Shown: in pieces, positions 6,748 to 14,016 of the stretch
How positions within the stretch are numbered: position 1 is the stretch's first letter
How the letters are laid out: every line of letters starts with the position of its first letter
Source: UBA6382 sp963600315
Lineage (GTDB): Bacteria; Bacteroidota; Bacteroidia; Bacteroidales; Bacteroidaceae
Assembly (NCBI GenBank): GCA_963600315.1
Contig: CAVCAW010000069.1
Span: 1-14,194, forward strand
Length of the DNA: 14,194 nt
Direction of reading: 5' to 3'
Position numbers and translations under genes: made by a program
The notes under the pieces: model-generated
The model's input: only the letters and a program-made list of their open reading frames with translations
What the model was told of the DNA's origin: nothing
Database searches by the model: none

Positions 6748-8139
6748 ATGAAACGTGAAGAAAAGAATAGACTTAACACTTTTATTGCTTCGAATCTTAA
6801 CAAAATTCTGAATGCGCGAGCAATCTCACAGAGAGACTTGGCCAGGATACTCAATAAGAGTGAGACGTCTGTCAGTCGTTGGCTTACTGGGCACAATGGT
6901 TTCAGCAAAGACTCCATCTCCATGCTTAACGAAGTCCTGGGAGTGGACATTACACGAAGTGTCAATTCGCTGGGGGCTCCTAGGCCACAACAGATGATAC
7001 ATTCTGATGACAAAGGTTTGGTAAATGTAAAAAGACTTAAAACTGCACTCATTACAGGGGTGACAGGACAGGACGGTTCTTATCTCGCAGAGTTTTTGCT
7101 TGCTAAGGGTTATGATGTCCATGGGATAATAAGACGTTCTAGTGTAGACTATCGCGAACGCATTGCCCACCTTGAGGGTGTGGTGAATTTTCACTTGCAC
7201 TACGCTGACATGGGTGACTCCATGTCTATTGTGAAAGTGGTGGACACGGTACGCCCAGATGAGATATACAACCTAGCGGCACAGAGTCATGTACAGGTAA
7301 GTTTCGACTCGCCAGAATACACCGCCAATGTTGATGCTGTGGGAGTCCTGCGTATCTTGGAGGCTGTGAGGGCATGCCACCTTGAGAATACATGCAAGGT
7401 TTATCAGGCGAGTACCTCGGAGCTCTATGGTAAAGTTGAGCAGGTGCCCCAGAACGAAAATACACTCTTTCATCCTTATTCGCCCTATGCTGTAGCAAAA
7501 CTTTATGGTTTCTGGATAGTTAAGGAATACCGAGAGGCTTACGGCATGTTCTGCTGTTCTGGTATTTTGTTTAACCATGAGTCGGAACGCCGTGGCGAGA
7601 CTTTTGTTACTCGCAAGATAACCTTGGCTGTGGCGCGCATTGCGCAGGGATTGCAGGATACGTTGTATTTGGGCAATTTGTCGTCGCTTAGGGACTGGGG
7701 CTATGCCAAAGACTACGTAGAGTGTATGTGGTTAATACTACAACACAAGACACCTGAAGATTTCGTTATTGCTACAGGAGTGCAGCATAGCGTGAGAGAA
7801 TTTTGTTATCATGCGTTCCGTCACGCTGGCATAGAATTGGAATTTCATGGCGAAGGCCTTGAAGAACATGGTGTATGCAAAAGTGGTCCCAGTGACCTTG
7901 TGGGCAAAACACTGGTGGCTGTGAGCAAAGATTTCTATAGGCCTACCGATGTGGTGAATCTCTGGGGTGACCCCACCAAAGCCAAGGCAAAACTAGGGTG
8001 GAATCCCAATAAAACGAGTTTTGAGGAACTTGTGGGTATTATGGTAGAGGCCGATATGGCAAAAGTGGCAGGCGAGGGCGCGGCTGCCAAGGTGCGCACC
8101 AACTTGGCAGAATATCTAGAAAAAGGAGTCGTAAAGTAA
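6748..8139 (+). CDS. gmd: GDP-mannose 4,6-dehydratase with N-terminal helix-turn-helix domain
   Basis: Converts GDP-D-mannose to GDP-4-keto-6-deoxy-D-mannose, the first step toward GDP-L-fucose, in the cytoplasm. The enzyme domain starts at about residue 97 with LKTALITGVTGQDGSYLAEFLL (NAD(P)-binding GxxGxxG, Gly104-Gly110). It keeps catalytic Thr223/Glu225 (ASTSELYG), Tyr247/Lys251 (YxxxK), and the NHESERRGETFVTRK region (276-290) that binds the nucleotide sugar. The family is usually about 350-380 residues; this protein has 463. The extra N terminus (1-95) contains an XRE/Cro-like helix-turn-helix at about 19-68 (ISQRDLARILNKSETSVSRWLTG), followed by a linker. The frame is open throughout and the promoter is 25 bp before the first ATG, so the fusion appears real. 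An internal ATG at residue 83 could give a normal-sized enzyme. It heads a run with the permease and fcl genes. Confidence 0.93.
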   Translation: MKREEKNRLNTFIASNLNKILNARAISQRDLARILNKSETSVSRWLTGHNGFSKDSISMLNEVLGVDITRSVNSLGAPRPQQMIHSDDKGLVNVKRLKTALITGVTGQDGSYLAEFLLAKGYDVHGIIRRSSVDYRERIAHLEGVVNFHLHYADMGDSMSIVKVVDTVRPDEIYNLAAQSHVQVSFDSPEYTANVDAVGVLRILEAVRACHLENTCKVYQASTSELYGKVEQVPQNENTLFHPYSPYAVAKLYGFWIVKEYREAYGMFCCSGILFNHESERRGETFVTRKITLAVARIAQGLQDTLYLGNLSSLRDWGYAKDYVECMWLILQHKTPEDFVIATGVQHSVREFCYHAFRHAGIELEFHGEGLEEHGVCKSGPSDLVGKTLVAVSKDFYRPTDVVNLWGDPTKAKAKLGWNPNKTSFEELVGIMVEADMAKVAGEGAAAKVRTNLAEYLEKGVVK

Positions 8140-8277
8140 TAAGTAAGAAGATTAAACTAAATGTGATATGTCCAAGTGGCGCAATAATAAAATTTGCAAT
8201 TTCGGCATATACGCTGGAGTATAGAAACACAGAGGCATGTCATTAAAATTAAATTGTACAATACAAGTCTACGAATC

Positions 8278-9540
8278 ATGACAGACGAAAAAACAAATTC
8301 TCAAAAACAATTGGATGTTTGTGATTACCAAAAACCTATCATTGAAAAGAAACTCTTATTGCCATTTATTCTTGTGACGAGTTTATTTTTTTTGTGGGGG
8401 CTAGCCAACAATATGACAGACACACTGCTGGCGGCATTTCGCAATATTATGAACATGAGCGATACTCAAACGAGCTTCATACAGATGGCATTCTACGGGG
8501 CTTACTTTTGTGTGGCATTGCCGGCTGCAATGCTCATAAAACGCTATAGCTTCAAACTTGGTGTGCTCATAGGGTTGGCGTTGTATGCTCTTGGTGCTCT
8601 GTTCTTTCTGCCGGCTGCAAAGGCGGAAAGTTATGCTTTTTATTTGGTGGCTATATATATCATGGCTTCGGGATGCTCCGTGTTGGAAACTACTGCCAAT
8701 CCTTATATAATGTCAATGGGTGCGACTGAGACAGCAACACGCCGACTCAATATTGCTCAATCTTTCAATCCGATGGGTAGCATTGCCGGCATACTGATGA
8801 GTAAACATTTTATTCTGGACGACTTGTCGCTCTATTCGGTTTCGGGCACTTATGCATTCTTAGGCGTGGTGTTGCTGATTATCATGGTGGCGATGGTCTT
8901 CTCGCATATGCCGCAAGGGAACGATACTAGTAGTGGTGGCAATGGTTTGTTGATGGTCTTTCGCCGACTATTCACGAACAAGAAGTTCTCTTATGGTGTG
9001 ATGGCACAGTTCTTTTATATTGGAGCGCAGATATGCGTATGGTCTTTCACTATACGCATTGTGATGCAGGAACTTGGATTAAAAGAGGCGGAAGCTTCTA
9101 CTTATTTTCTCTATAGTATGGTGGGGTTCTGCTTATCGCGTTTTGTCTACACGTGGTTGATGAAATATTTTAATCCTATCAAATTGCTTGTCTTCAGTGG
9201 CGTGACTTCGCTGCTAAGTACCGCTTGTGTAGCTATGGGGGAAGGTAGTGGTTGGTTCTTAATTGTGTCACTGATTTGCGTAAGTTTGTTTATGAGCATG
9301 ATGTTTCCTACAATATATGCTGTGGCACTTGAGAGCATACTGAAGACTGAAATGCCTGGCGACTCAAAAATCGGAGCCTCTGTGCTGATTATGTCTATAT
9401 TGGGCGGAGCCTTGATAACTCCGGTGATGGGTATGGTTTCTGACCGTTTTGAAATATACGCGGGTTATTATGTGCCGTGTGTTTGCTTTGCCGTGGTTCT
9501 AGCCTATGCTTGCTACTGCTTGAAAACTAAAAATGCTTGA
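8278..9540 (+). CDS. fucP: FucP-type L-fucose/H+ symporter (MFS)
   Basis: Inner-membrane proton-coupled sugar importer. I chose ATG 8278 (420 residues); an upstream TTG at 8194 would add 28 residues unlike the family. The protein resembles E. coli FucP throughout the N-terminal half: SLFFLWGLANNMTDTLLAAF (35-54), FIQMAFYGAYF (68-78), GCSVLETTANPY (132-143) and RRLNIAQSFNPMGS (155-168). Asp48 and Glu137 match Asp46 and Glu135, the residues E. coli FucP needs for fucose and proton binding. About 12 membrane helices can be seen. Related members take up glucose/galactose or N-acetylglucosamine, so fucose is likely, not certain. It lies 138 nt after gmd and overlaps or abuts fcl, which suggests cotranscription. 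No catabolic fucose genes are nearby. Confidence 0.85.
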   Translation: MTDEKTNSQKQLDVCDYQKPIIEKKLLLPFILVTSLFFLWGLANNMTDTLLAAFRNIMNMSDTQTSFIQMAFYGAYFCVALPAAMLIKRYSFKLGVLIGLALYALGALFFLPAAKAESYAFYLVAIYIMASGCSVLETTANPYIMSMGATETATRRLNIAQSFNPMGSIAGILMSKHFILDDLSLYSVSGTYAFLGVVLLIIMVAMVFSHMPQGNDTSSGGNGLLMVFRRLFTNKKFSYGVMAQFFYIGAQICVWSFTIRIVMQELGLKEAEASTYFLYSMVGFCLSRFVYTWLMKYFNPIKLLVFSGVTSLLSTACVAMGEGSGWFLIVSLICVSLFMSMMFPTIYAVALESILKTEMPGDSKIGASVLIMSILGGALITPVMGMVSDRFEIYAGYYVPCVCFAVVLAYACYCLKTKNA

Positions 9541-9545
9541 ATGCT

Positions 9546-10715
9546 ATGCTTGAAAAGAACTCGAAAATCTTTGTGGCTGGTCATAGGGGACTTGTGGGTT
9601 CGGCAATATGGCAGAACTTACTGGATCGTGGGTATACTAATCTGGTGGGGCGTAGTCATGTCGAAATTGACTTGACCAATCAATGTGCTGTAAAAAAATT
9701 TTTCGATGCTGAGCGACCTGACGCTGTGGTGTTGGCTGCTGCCTTTGTGGGTGGCATCATGGCGAACTCCATATATAGGGCTGACTTTATAATGCAAAAC
9801 ATGAAGATTCAGTGCAATGTTATTTCTGAGGCATATAGTCACGGAGTCAGTAAATTGCTGTTCTTAGGATCAACATGTATCTATCCTAAAGAAGCACCAC
9901 AACCCATGAGGGAAGACTGTTTGCTAACATCGCCGCTGGAATACACTAATGAGGAATATGCAATAGCTAAGATTGCCGGATTAAAGATGTGTGAGTCGTA
10001 CAACTTGCAATATGGTACCAACTATATAGCAGTAATGCCGACCAACTTGTATGGTCCAAACGATAATTTTCATTTAGAGAACTCGCATGTCATGCCTGCA
10101 ATAATGCGTAAGGTCTATTTGTCCAAGTTGATACACGATGGTCGGTGGGATATGATAAGGCGCGACATAGATTGCCGACATGTAGAGGGTATTGACGGGA
10201 GTGCCGAAGAATGTTCAATCTTAGAGGTATTGGCGAAATATGGTATCCGTGATAATGAGGTTACATTGTGGGGTAGCGGAAAGCCGTTGCGGGAATTTCT
10301 CTGGTCGGAAGACATGGCCGATGCTTCAGTTTTTCTGCTGCTAAACGTGGACTTCGCTGACATTATTGGACAGAAGAAATATTCTTCTGTACACTATGGC
10401 GCTTCGACAGGTTTTGCAGTAAGCCGCAATGTGTCACAAGGGCGTGGTGGGGCGTTGCCATCGCTTGGTGAAATAAGGAACTGTCATGTCAATGTAGGAA
10501 CAGGCAAAGAAATTTCTATCAGCAAACTGGCGCAGCTTGTTGCCAAGACTGTGGGGTTCTGTGGTGAAATAATATTTGATTCCTCAAAACCTGATGGCAC
10601 AATGCGCAAACTAACTGATGTGACAAAACTTCATAATTTGGGGTGGGAACATAAGGTTGACGTAGAGGAAGGGGTCGGGCGATTGTATGAATGGTATCGC
10701 AATTCGCTGAAATAA
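9546..10715 (+). CDS. fcl: GDP-L-fucose synthase
   Basis: An epimerase and NADPH-dependent reductase that turns the Gmd product into GDP-L-fucose. From ATG 9546 it has 389 residues; a TTG at 9537, overlapping the fucP stop codon, is an alternative start. NADP-binding GHRGLVG (12-18) is followed by the catalytic set Ser109 and Cys111 (LGSTCIYP), Tyr138/Lys142 (YAIAK) and His181 (NSHVMPA). The substrate region MPTNLYGPNDNF (164-175) is intact, as is the C-terminal SSKPDGTMRKLTDVTKLHNLGW (346-367). E. coli Fcl has 321 residues. One extra segment, about 200-235, is also found in Bacteroides enzymes as I recall them. A second, about 275-312 (Ser/Gly-rich), seems longer than in those relatives. The pairing with gmd confirms the pathway. 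Confidence 0.93.
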   Translation: MLEKNSKIFVAGHRGLVGSAIWQNLLDRGYTNLVGRSHVEIDLTNQCAVKKFFDAERPDAVVLAAAFVGGIMANSIYRADFIMQNMKIQCNVISEAYSHGVSKLLFLGSTCIYPKEAPQPMREDCLLTSPLEYTNEEYAIAKIAGLKMCESYNLQYGTNYIAVMPTNLYGPNDNFHLENSHVMPAIMRKVYLSKLIHDGRWDMIRRDIDCRHVEGIDGSAEECSILEVLAKYGIRDNEVTLWGSGKPLREFLWSEDMADASVFLLLNVDFADIIGQKKYSSVHYGASTGFAVSRNVSQGRGGALPSLGEIRNCHVNVGTGKEISISKLAQLVAKTVGFCGEIIFDSSKPDGTMRKLTDVTKLHNLGWEHKVDVEEGVGRLYEWYRNSLK

Positions 10716-10803
10716 GAAAGACTGAAAATGTGTGTTTAATCATCAGTTTTGCACCTAGGTTTTATGTTTGCGACCTTGCAAAGGCAAAATACCTATATAA
10801 ATA

Positions 10804-10834
10804 TTTGATAGGAATAAACTTTTTGTTATATTTG
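10804..10834 (+). promoter_or_regulatory. Kinase gene promoter (Bacteroidetes -33/-7 type)
   Basis: TTTG (10804-10807), 19 bp, then TATATTTG (10827-10834) is a full consensus match for the Bacteroidetes primary sigma factor. The likely start is near 10840, leaving an A-rich leader of about 45 nt before the ATG at 10886. The kinase gene therefore need not depend on the gmd operon. No clear terminator is seen between fcl and this promoter, so readthrough is possible. Confidence 0.72.
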
Positions 10835-10885
10835 CCGTCAATAGTCTAGTACACTCAATAAAAATTAAACAAAAAGAACATAATC

Positions 10886-11977
10886 ATGGACTTGAAAAGT
10901 ATTGTATCCCAATTTACCGTCAGCGGTGTCGTGAAGGATGTCGCCCCCTTTGGCGGAGGTCTTATCAACTCTACCTATAAGGTGACGACTGAAGGTGACG
11001 CAACCGACTACGTTCTCCAAAATGTCAACGTGTCGGTATTCCCTGACATTGACTTGCTGATGAACAATATAGTCGAAGTTACTGGTCACATTCGTAAGAA
11101 ATTGGTAGCTGCAGGCGAGACGGACATCGATCGCAAAGTGTTGCACTTCATTCCGGCAAAGGATGGCAAGATGTATTATTATGACGGTGAGAAGTACTGG
11201 CGCATGATGGTGTGTATAGCTGACTGTGTCACTAAGACAGGTGTGAGTCTTGAGAGTGCTTATGTTGTTGGTGAAACTTTTGCAAACTTCCAGGCTTCGC
11301 TTGCTGATATCCCCGTACAATTAGGCGAGCCGATAAAGGATTTCCACAATATGGAGTTCCGTTTGCAACAACTCAGGGATGCTGTAGCTGAGAATAAGAG
11401 CGGTAGAGCTGATGATCCTGAAGTAAAACAAATGTTGTCTGAAATTTTTGAACGTGCCGATGAATACTGCAAGGCAGAAAGACTTTATCGCGAAGGCAAA
11501 CTGCCCAAACGTATTTGTCACTGTGACACCAAAGTCGACAATATCCTCTTCGATAAGGATGACAACGTATTGTGCGTTATCGACCTTGATACAGTGATGC
11601 CATCGTTCATCTTCTCTGACTTTGGTGATTTCTTGCGTTCGGCTGCTAATACCACAGTGGAGGACGACCCAGACCTGTCAAAGGTAAGCTTCAACTTCGA
11701 AGTTTTCAAATCGTTTACCAAAGGTTACTTGAAAGGTGCTGAAAGCTTCATAACTCCGATAGAAGTAGAGAACTTGCCGTTTGCAACAGCCCTATTCCCG
11801 TATATGACACTTGTACGTTTCATTGCAGACTATATCAACGGTGATGTATATTTTCACTGCAAATATCCCGATCATAATCTTGTTAGAAGTCGTAACCAGT
11901 TGAAACTAACCAAATGCGTTGAGGCTGCATTCCCGCAAATGGAAGCATTCATATCAGAACAAATATCTAAGAAGTAA
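10886..11977 (+). CDS. Aminoglycoside-phosphotransferase-fold kinase, probably sugar kinase (NahK-like)
   Basis: This is an ATP-dependent small-molecule kinase of the APH/choline kinase fold, with 363 residues. Visible motifs are a nucleotide loop FGGGLINSTYKV (22-33), YVLQNVN (42-48), the catalytic loop HCDTKVDNILF (212-222, with Asp214 and Asn219) and the metal-binding VIDLDTVMP (231-239, Asp233) followed by DFGDFLR. The combination of HCDTKVDN with VIDLDTVMP recalls N-acetylhexosamine 1-kinase (NahK) of bifidobacteria, about 360 residues. This group makes sugar-1-phosphates for nucleotide-sugar salvage. The neighbouring nucleotide-sugar and sugar-import genes fit such a role, but the substrate is inferred. 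Other possible substrates include choline, homoserine or unknown metabolites. Automatic labels may call it aminoglycoside phosphotransferase; nothing here supports antibiotic resistance. It has its own promoter and a downstream terminator. Confidence 0.85.
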   Translation: MDLKSIVSQFTVSGVVKDVAPFGGGLINSTYKVTTEGDATDYVLQNVNVSVFPDIDLLMNNIVEVTGHIRKKLVAAGETDIDRKVLHFIPAKDGKMYYYDGEKYWRMMVCIADCVTKTGVSLESAYVVGETFANFQASLADIPVQLGEPIKDFHNMEFRLQQLRDAVAENKSGRADDPEVKQMLSEIFERADEYCKAERLYREGKLPKRICHCDTKVDNILFDKDDNVLCVIDLDTVMPSFIFSDFGDFLRSAANTTVEDDPDLSKVSFNFEVFKSFTKGYLKGAESFITPIEVENLPFATALFPYMTLVRFIADYINGDVYFHCKYPDHNLVRSRNQLKLTKCVEAAFPQMEAFISEQISKK

Positions 11978-12040
11978 TAACTTTGCAATTATGTACTAGT
12001 CTTCGAGGAACAGACGGAAATGGCTAGTTAAATAACAAAA

Positions 12041-12094
12041 AGGACCATCGCTGTACACAACTAGGTGTAAGCGGTGGTCTTCTTGGTGATTTTT
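12041..12094 (+). terminator. Hairpin terminator after the kinase gene
   Basis: A 12-bp stem (12041-12052 with 12070-12081, including G-U pairs) is topped by a second 5-bp stem (TACAC 12054-12058 with GTGTA 12065-12069) around the loop AACTAG. A run of A precedes it (from 12037) and TTTTT follows at 12090-12094, about 8 nt after the stem. The T tract is a little far away, so efficiency is uncertain. Confidence 0.6.
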
Positions 12095-12274
12095 CGAGTG
12101 TTGTTAGATTCTAGCATTTTTTTATGTGTGATATGTAAAAATAGTTGCGTGCGTTGTGACTTTTGGTTTGTTTGTATGTTATAGTGCGTTTTTACGGAAT
12201 AGGGGTGAGAGTTCTGTGATTTTGTGGCAAAATAAAAAACTTTGTGTGTTTTTATAAAAAAAAACGAGATAATT

Positions 12275-12306
12275 CTTGGTGGTAATGAAATAAAGGACTA
12301 ATTTTG
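12275..12306 (+). promoter_or_regulatory. tRNA-Arg promoter
   Basis: CTTG (12275-12278), 20 bp, then TAATTTTG (12299-12306) matches the Bacteroidetes consensus. The tRNA begins 25 bp after the -7 box, leaving a short 5' leader for RNase P to remove. The 180 bp between the kinase terminator and this promoter are AT-rich, with runs of T and A, and hold no gene that I can see. Confidence 0.65.
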
Positions 12307-12331
12307 CACTCGCATTCGAAAAGAATGGAAT

Positions 12332-12405
12332 GGCACCGTAGCTCAACTGAATAGAGCATCTGACTACGGATCAGAAGGTTCAGGGTTTGAATCCCTGCGG
12401 TGTCA
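12332..12405 (+). tRNA. tRNA-Arg (anticodon ACG)
   Basis: A full cloverleaf of 74 nt. The acceptor stem is GGCACCG with CGGTGTC (seven pairs, one G-U), the D stem GCTC/GAGC, the anticodon stem TCTGA/TCAGA with loop CTACGGA (anticodon ACG at 12366-12368), the variable loop AGGTT, and the T arm CAGGG-TTTGAAT-CCCTG. The discriminator base is A (12405). CCA is not encoded, so it must be added by the CCA-adding enzyme. ACG is normally edited to ICG to read CGU, CGC and CGA. Confidence 0.95.
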
Positions 12406-12440
12406 CAAGAAAGGCAGCGTTGCAACGCTGCCTTTCTTGT
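12405..12440 (+). terminator. Strong palindromic terminator after tRNA-Arg
   Basis: A perfect 36-nt inverted repeat with 18-nt arms and its centre at GTTG|CAAC. Followed by TCTATTGATT, it should form a very stable hairpin. It starts at the tRNA discriminator base itself, so terminator and tRNA 3' end overlap by one base. Its symmetry would let it also block readthrough from the antiporter gene on the other strand, although no T tract is seen on that side. Confidence 0.72.
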
Positions 12441-12515
12441 TCTATTGATTATAAAGTTCTTGTGCATAAAATATGACAAGACTCGAAATGTAGAGAGGTA
12501 TCCGATGAATTGTTG

Positions 12516-14003
12516 TTAGTATGGCCGAGGCTGGTTGTTAACAAATTTCGGCTTTATTGGTTTGGGGATTTTGAATCCCAAAATTCCGACGATGCAACTC
12601 GCGATTGGACTTAGAATGCAGAAAAAGCAGAATGGCAGGTAAGCGATTGTTGGGATGCCGAGTACTGTACTCTGTGTCATGCCGCATGCTGTCCAAGGCA
12701 CAAGGACGGAGGTGACAGTGGCAGAGTCTTCTGTGGATCGGCTGAGCAATTCGGGGGCATAACCTCGTTCGCGGTATTCCTCTTCGAAAATGGAGCAATT
12801 CATGATGATAGAGAGGAATTGGTCGCCCATTATTAGATTGAGTAGGCAGCCGCTAACAACACTTGAACAGACTAGCGAAGCCGTGTTGTGGATAAAATGT
12901 AGCAGAACTCTTGTGAGGCTTCTAAGCATACCGCTTGCCACCATGCATGAGCCAAAAGACATGGCGCAGAGTATGAGCCACACGGTGTTAAGCATGCCAG
13001 CCATGCCTCGCGTGGATACTAGTTGGTTGATGGCTTCGGTGCCAGTTTCTACGTTGGTTGAAGTGTAACACGTTTTCATTAGTCCGATGAAGATAGATTT
13101 GACTGTGATGTCAGTGTCTCCAGCAATTGCAGCGAGCACATCGGGCTGTAGCATTACAGCCGAAAGGCCAGCGGCCAATGCTGAGAGGAGCAATGTGATG
13201 AGTGATGGCACTTTCTTGTATATCAGCCATCCTGTGATGGCAGGTACTAGAAGGGTCCATAAGGAGATGTGAAATCCGTTAGCTAACCCTGTTGTGTAAG
13301 TCGAAATTTCCATGGATTCACCATTGTAGCACAAGCCTATGATGGTGTATAGAATCAAGGATATTGTCATGCAGGGCACGGTGGTGAAAAGCATAAAGCG
13401 TATGTGTCGAAAGAGGTCTGCACCTGCCATTGTTGCAGCCAGTACGGTGGTGTCGCTCATGGGGGAAATCTTGTCGCCAAAATAAGCGCCAGAGATAATT
13501 GCACCAGCCGTGAAGGGTTCTGGTATGCCAAGGGCTGTTCCGATACCCATAAGGGCAATTCCGATAGTGGCAATAGTGGTCCATGATGTGCCAGTCATTA
13601 CGGATATGATGGCTGAGATGATACAAGCGCACGGAAGGAAAAATGTGGGTGACATTATCTGTACGCCATAGTATATAAGAGTAGGAACAATGCCGCTTAT
13701 CATCCATGTGGCAGACATTATGCCGATAAATAGTAATAGGAGAATTGAAACTCCTGCATCTCCCATAGTGGCTTTGATGCGTTCCTCAAACACTTTCCAT
13801 TTGGTATTGTAGATACCTATGGATAAAGTTACGCATGTGGCAGTTGCTATAATCATGGCAACCTGTGAAGCGCCAGAGAGAGAGTCGTCAGGGAAAAATA
13901 TCAATACGCTGGCAATTAGCGTGATGAGAATGAGAATCGGTAAAAAAGCAATAAGGGGATGTGGTAAGCGGACTGTGTCCGCATTAGGTGTGTTGGTAAT
14001 CAT
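12516..14003 (-). CDS. nhaC: NhaC family Na+/H+ antiporter
   Basis: Inner-membrane antiporter that expels Na+ (in some relatives it exchanges malate/lactate) for H+, for pH and salt balance. I chose ATG 14003 (495 residues); the open frame runs up to a TTG at 14054, which is a less likely start. Family motifs are MTGTSWTTIATIGIALMGIG (136-155) and GAYFGDKISPMSDTTVLAA (172-190). The C-terminal half has NVETGTEAINQLVSTRGM and SATVTSVLVPWTACGM. About 11-13 hydrophobic helices are predicted by eye. The protein ends with a Pro/Lys-rich cytoplasmic tail (FKIPKPIKPKF). It is a single gene convergent with tRNA-Arg. The 140 bp upstream of 14055 contain no recognisable gene. Confidence 0.92.
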   Translation of the reverse strand: MITNTPNADTVRLPHPLIAFLPILILITLIASVLIFFPDDSLSGASQVAMIIATATCVTLSIGIYNTKWKVFEERIKATMGDAGVSILLLLFIGIMSATWMISGIVPTLIYYGVQIMSPTFFLPCACIISAIISVMTGTSWTTIATIGIALMGIGTALGIPEPFTAGAIISGAYFGDKISPMSDTTVLAATMAGADLFRHIRFMLFTTVPCMTISLILYTIIGLCYNGESMEISTYTTGLANGFHISLWTLLVPAITGWLIYKKVPSLITLLLSALAAGLSAVMLQPDVLAAIAGDTDITVKSIFIGLMKTCYTSTNVETGTEAINQLVSTRGMAGMLNTVWLILCAMSFGSCMVASGMLRSLTRVLLHFIHNTASLVCSSVVSGCLLNLIMGDQFLSIIMNCSIFEEEYRERGYAPELLSRSTEDSATVTSVLVPWTACGMTQSTVLGIPTIAYLPFCFFCILSPIASCIVGILGFKIPKPIKPKFVNNQPRPY

Positions 14004-14008
14004 GAATA

Positions 14009-14016
14009 CAAAGGTA
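14009..14016 (-). promoter_or_regulatory. Candidate -7 box immediately before nhaC
   Basis: On the minus strand this reads TACCTTTG, an exact TAnnTTTG match, ending 5 bp before the chosen ATG. Used as such, it would give a leaderless or nearly leaderless mRNA. The nearest upstream TTG is only 15 bp away, so the match may be a coincidence and the true promoter may lie further upstream. Confidence 0.28.

Noticed and set aside
8194..8277. N-terminal extension of the FucP-like permease from a TTG codon
   Set aside because: The 28 added residues resemble nothing in the family, and ATG 8278 gives the usual short cytoplasmic N terminus with Asp48/Glu137 in register with E. coli FucP.
10716..10803. 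Terminator between fcl and the kinase gene
   Set aside because: Only very short stems (such as TTTGC with GCAAA near 10768-10783) without a T tract; not convincing.
10886..11977. Aminoglycoside resistance gene
   Set aside because: The fold is shared, but the HCDTKVDN and VIDLDTVMP motifs match sugar-kinase-like members, and there is no mobile or resistance context.
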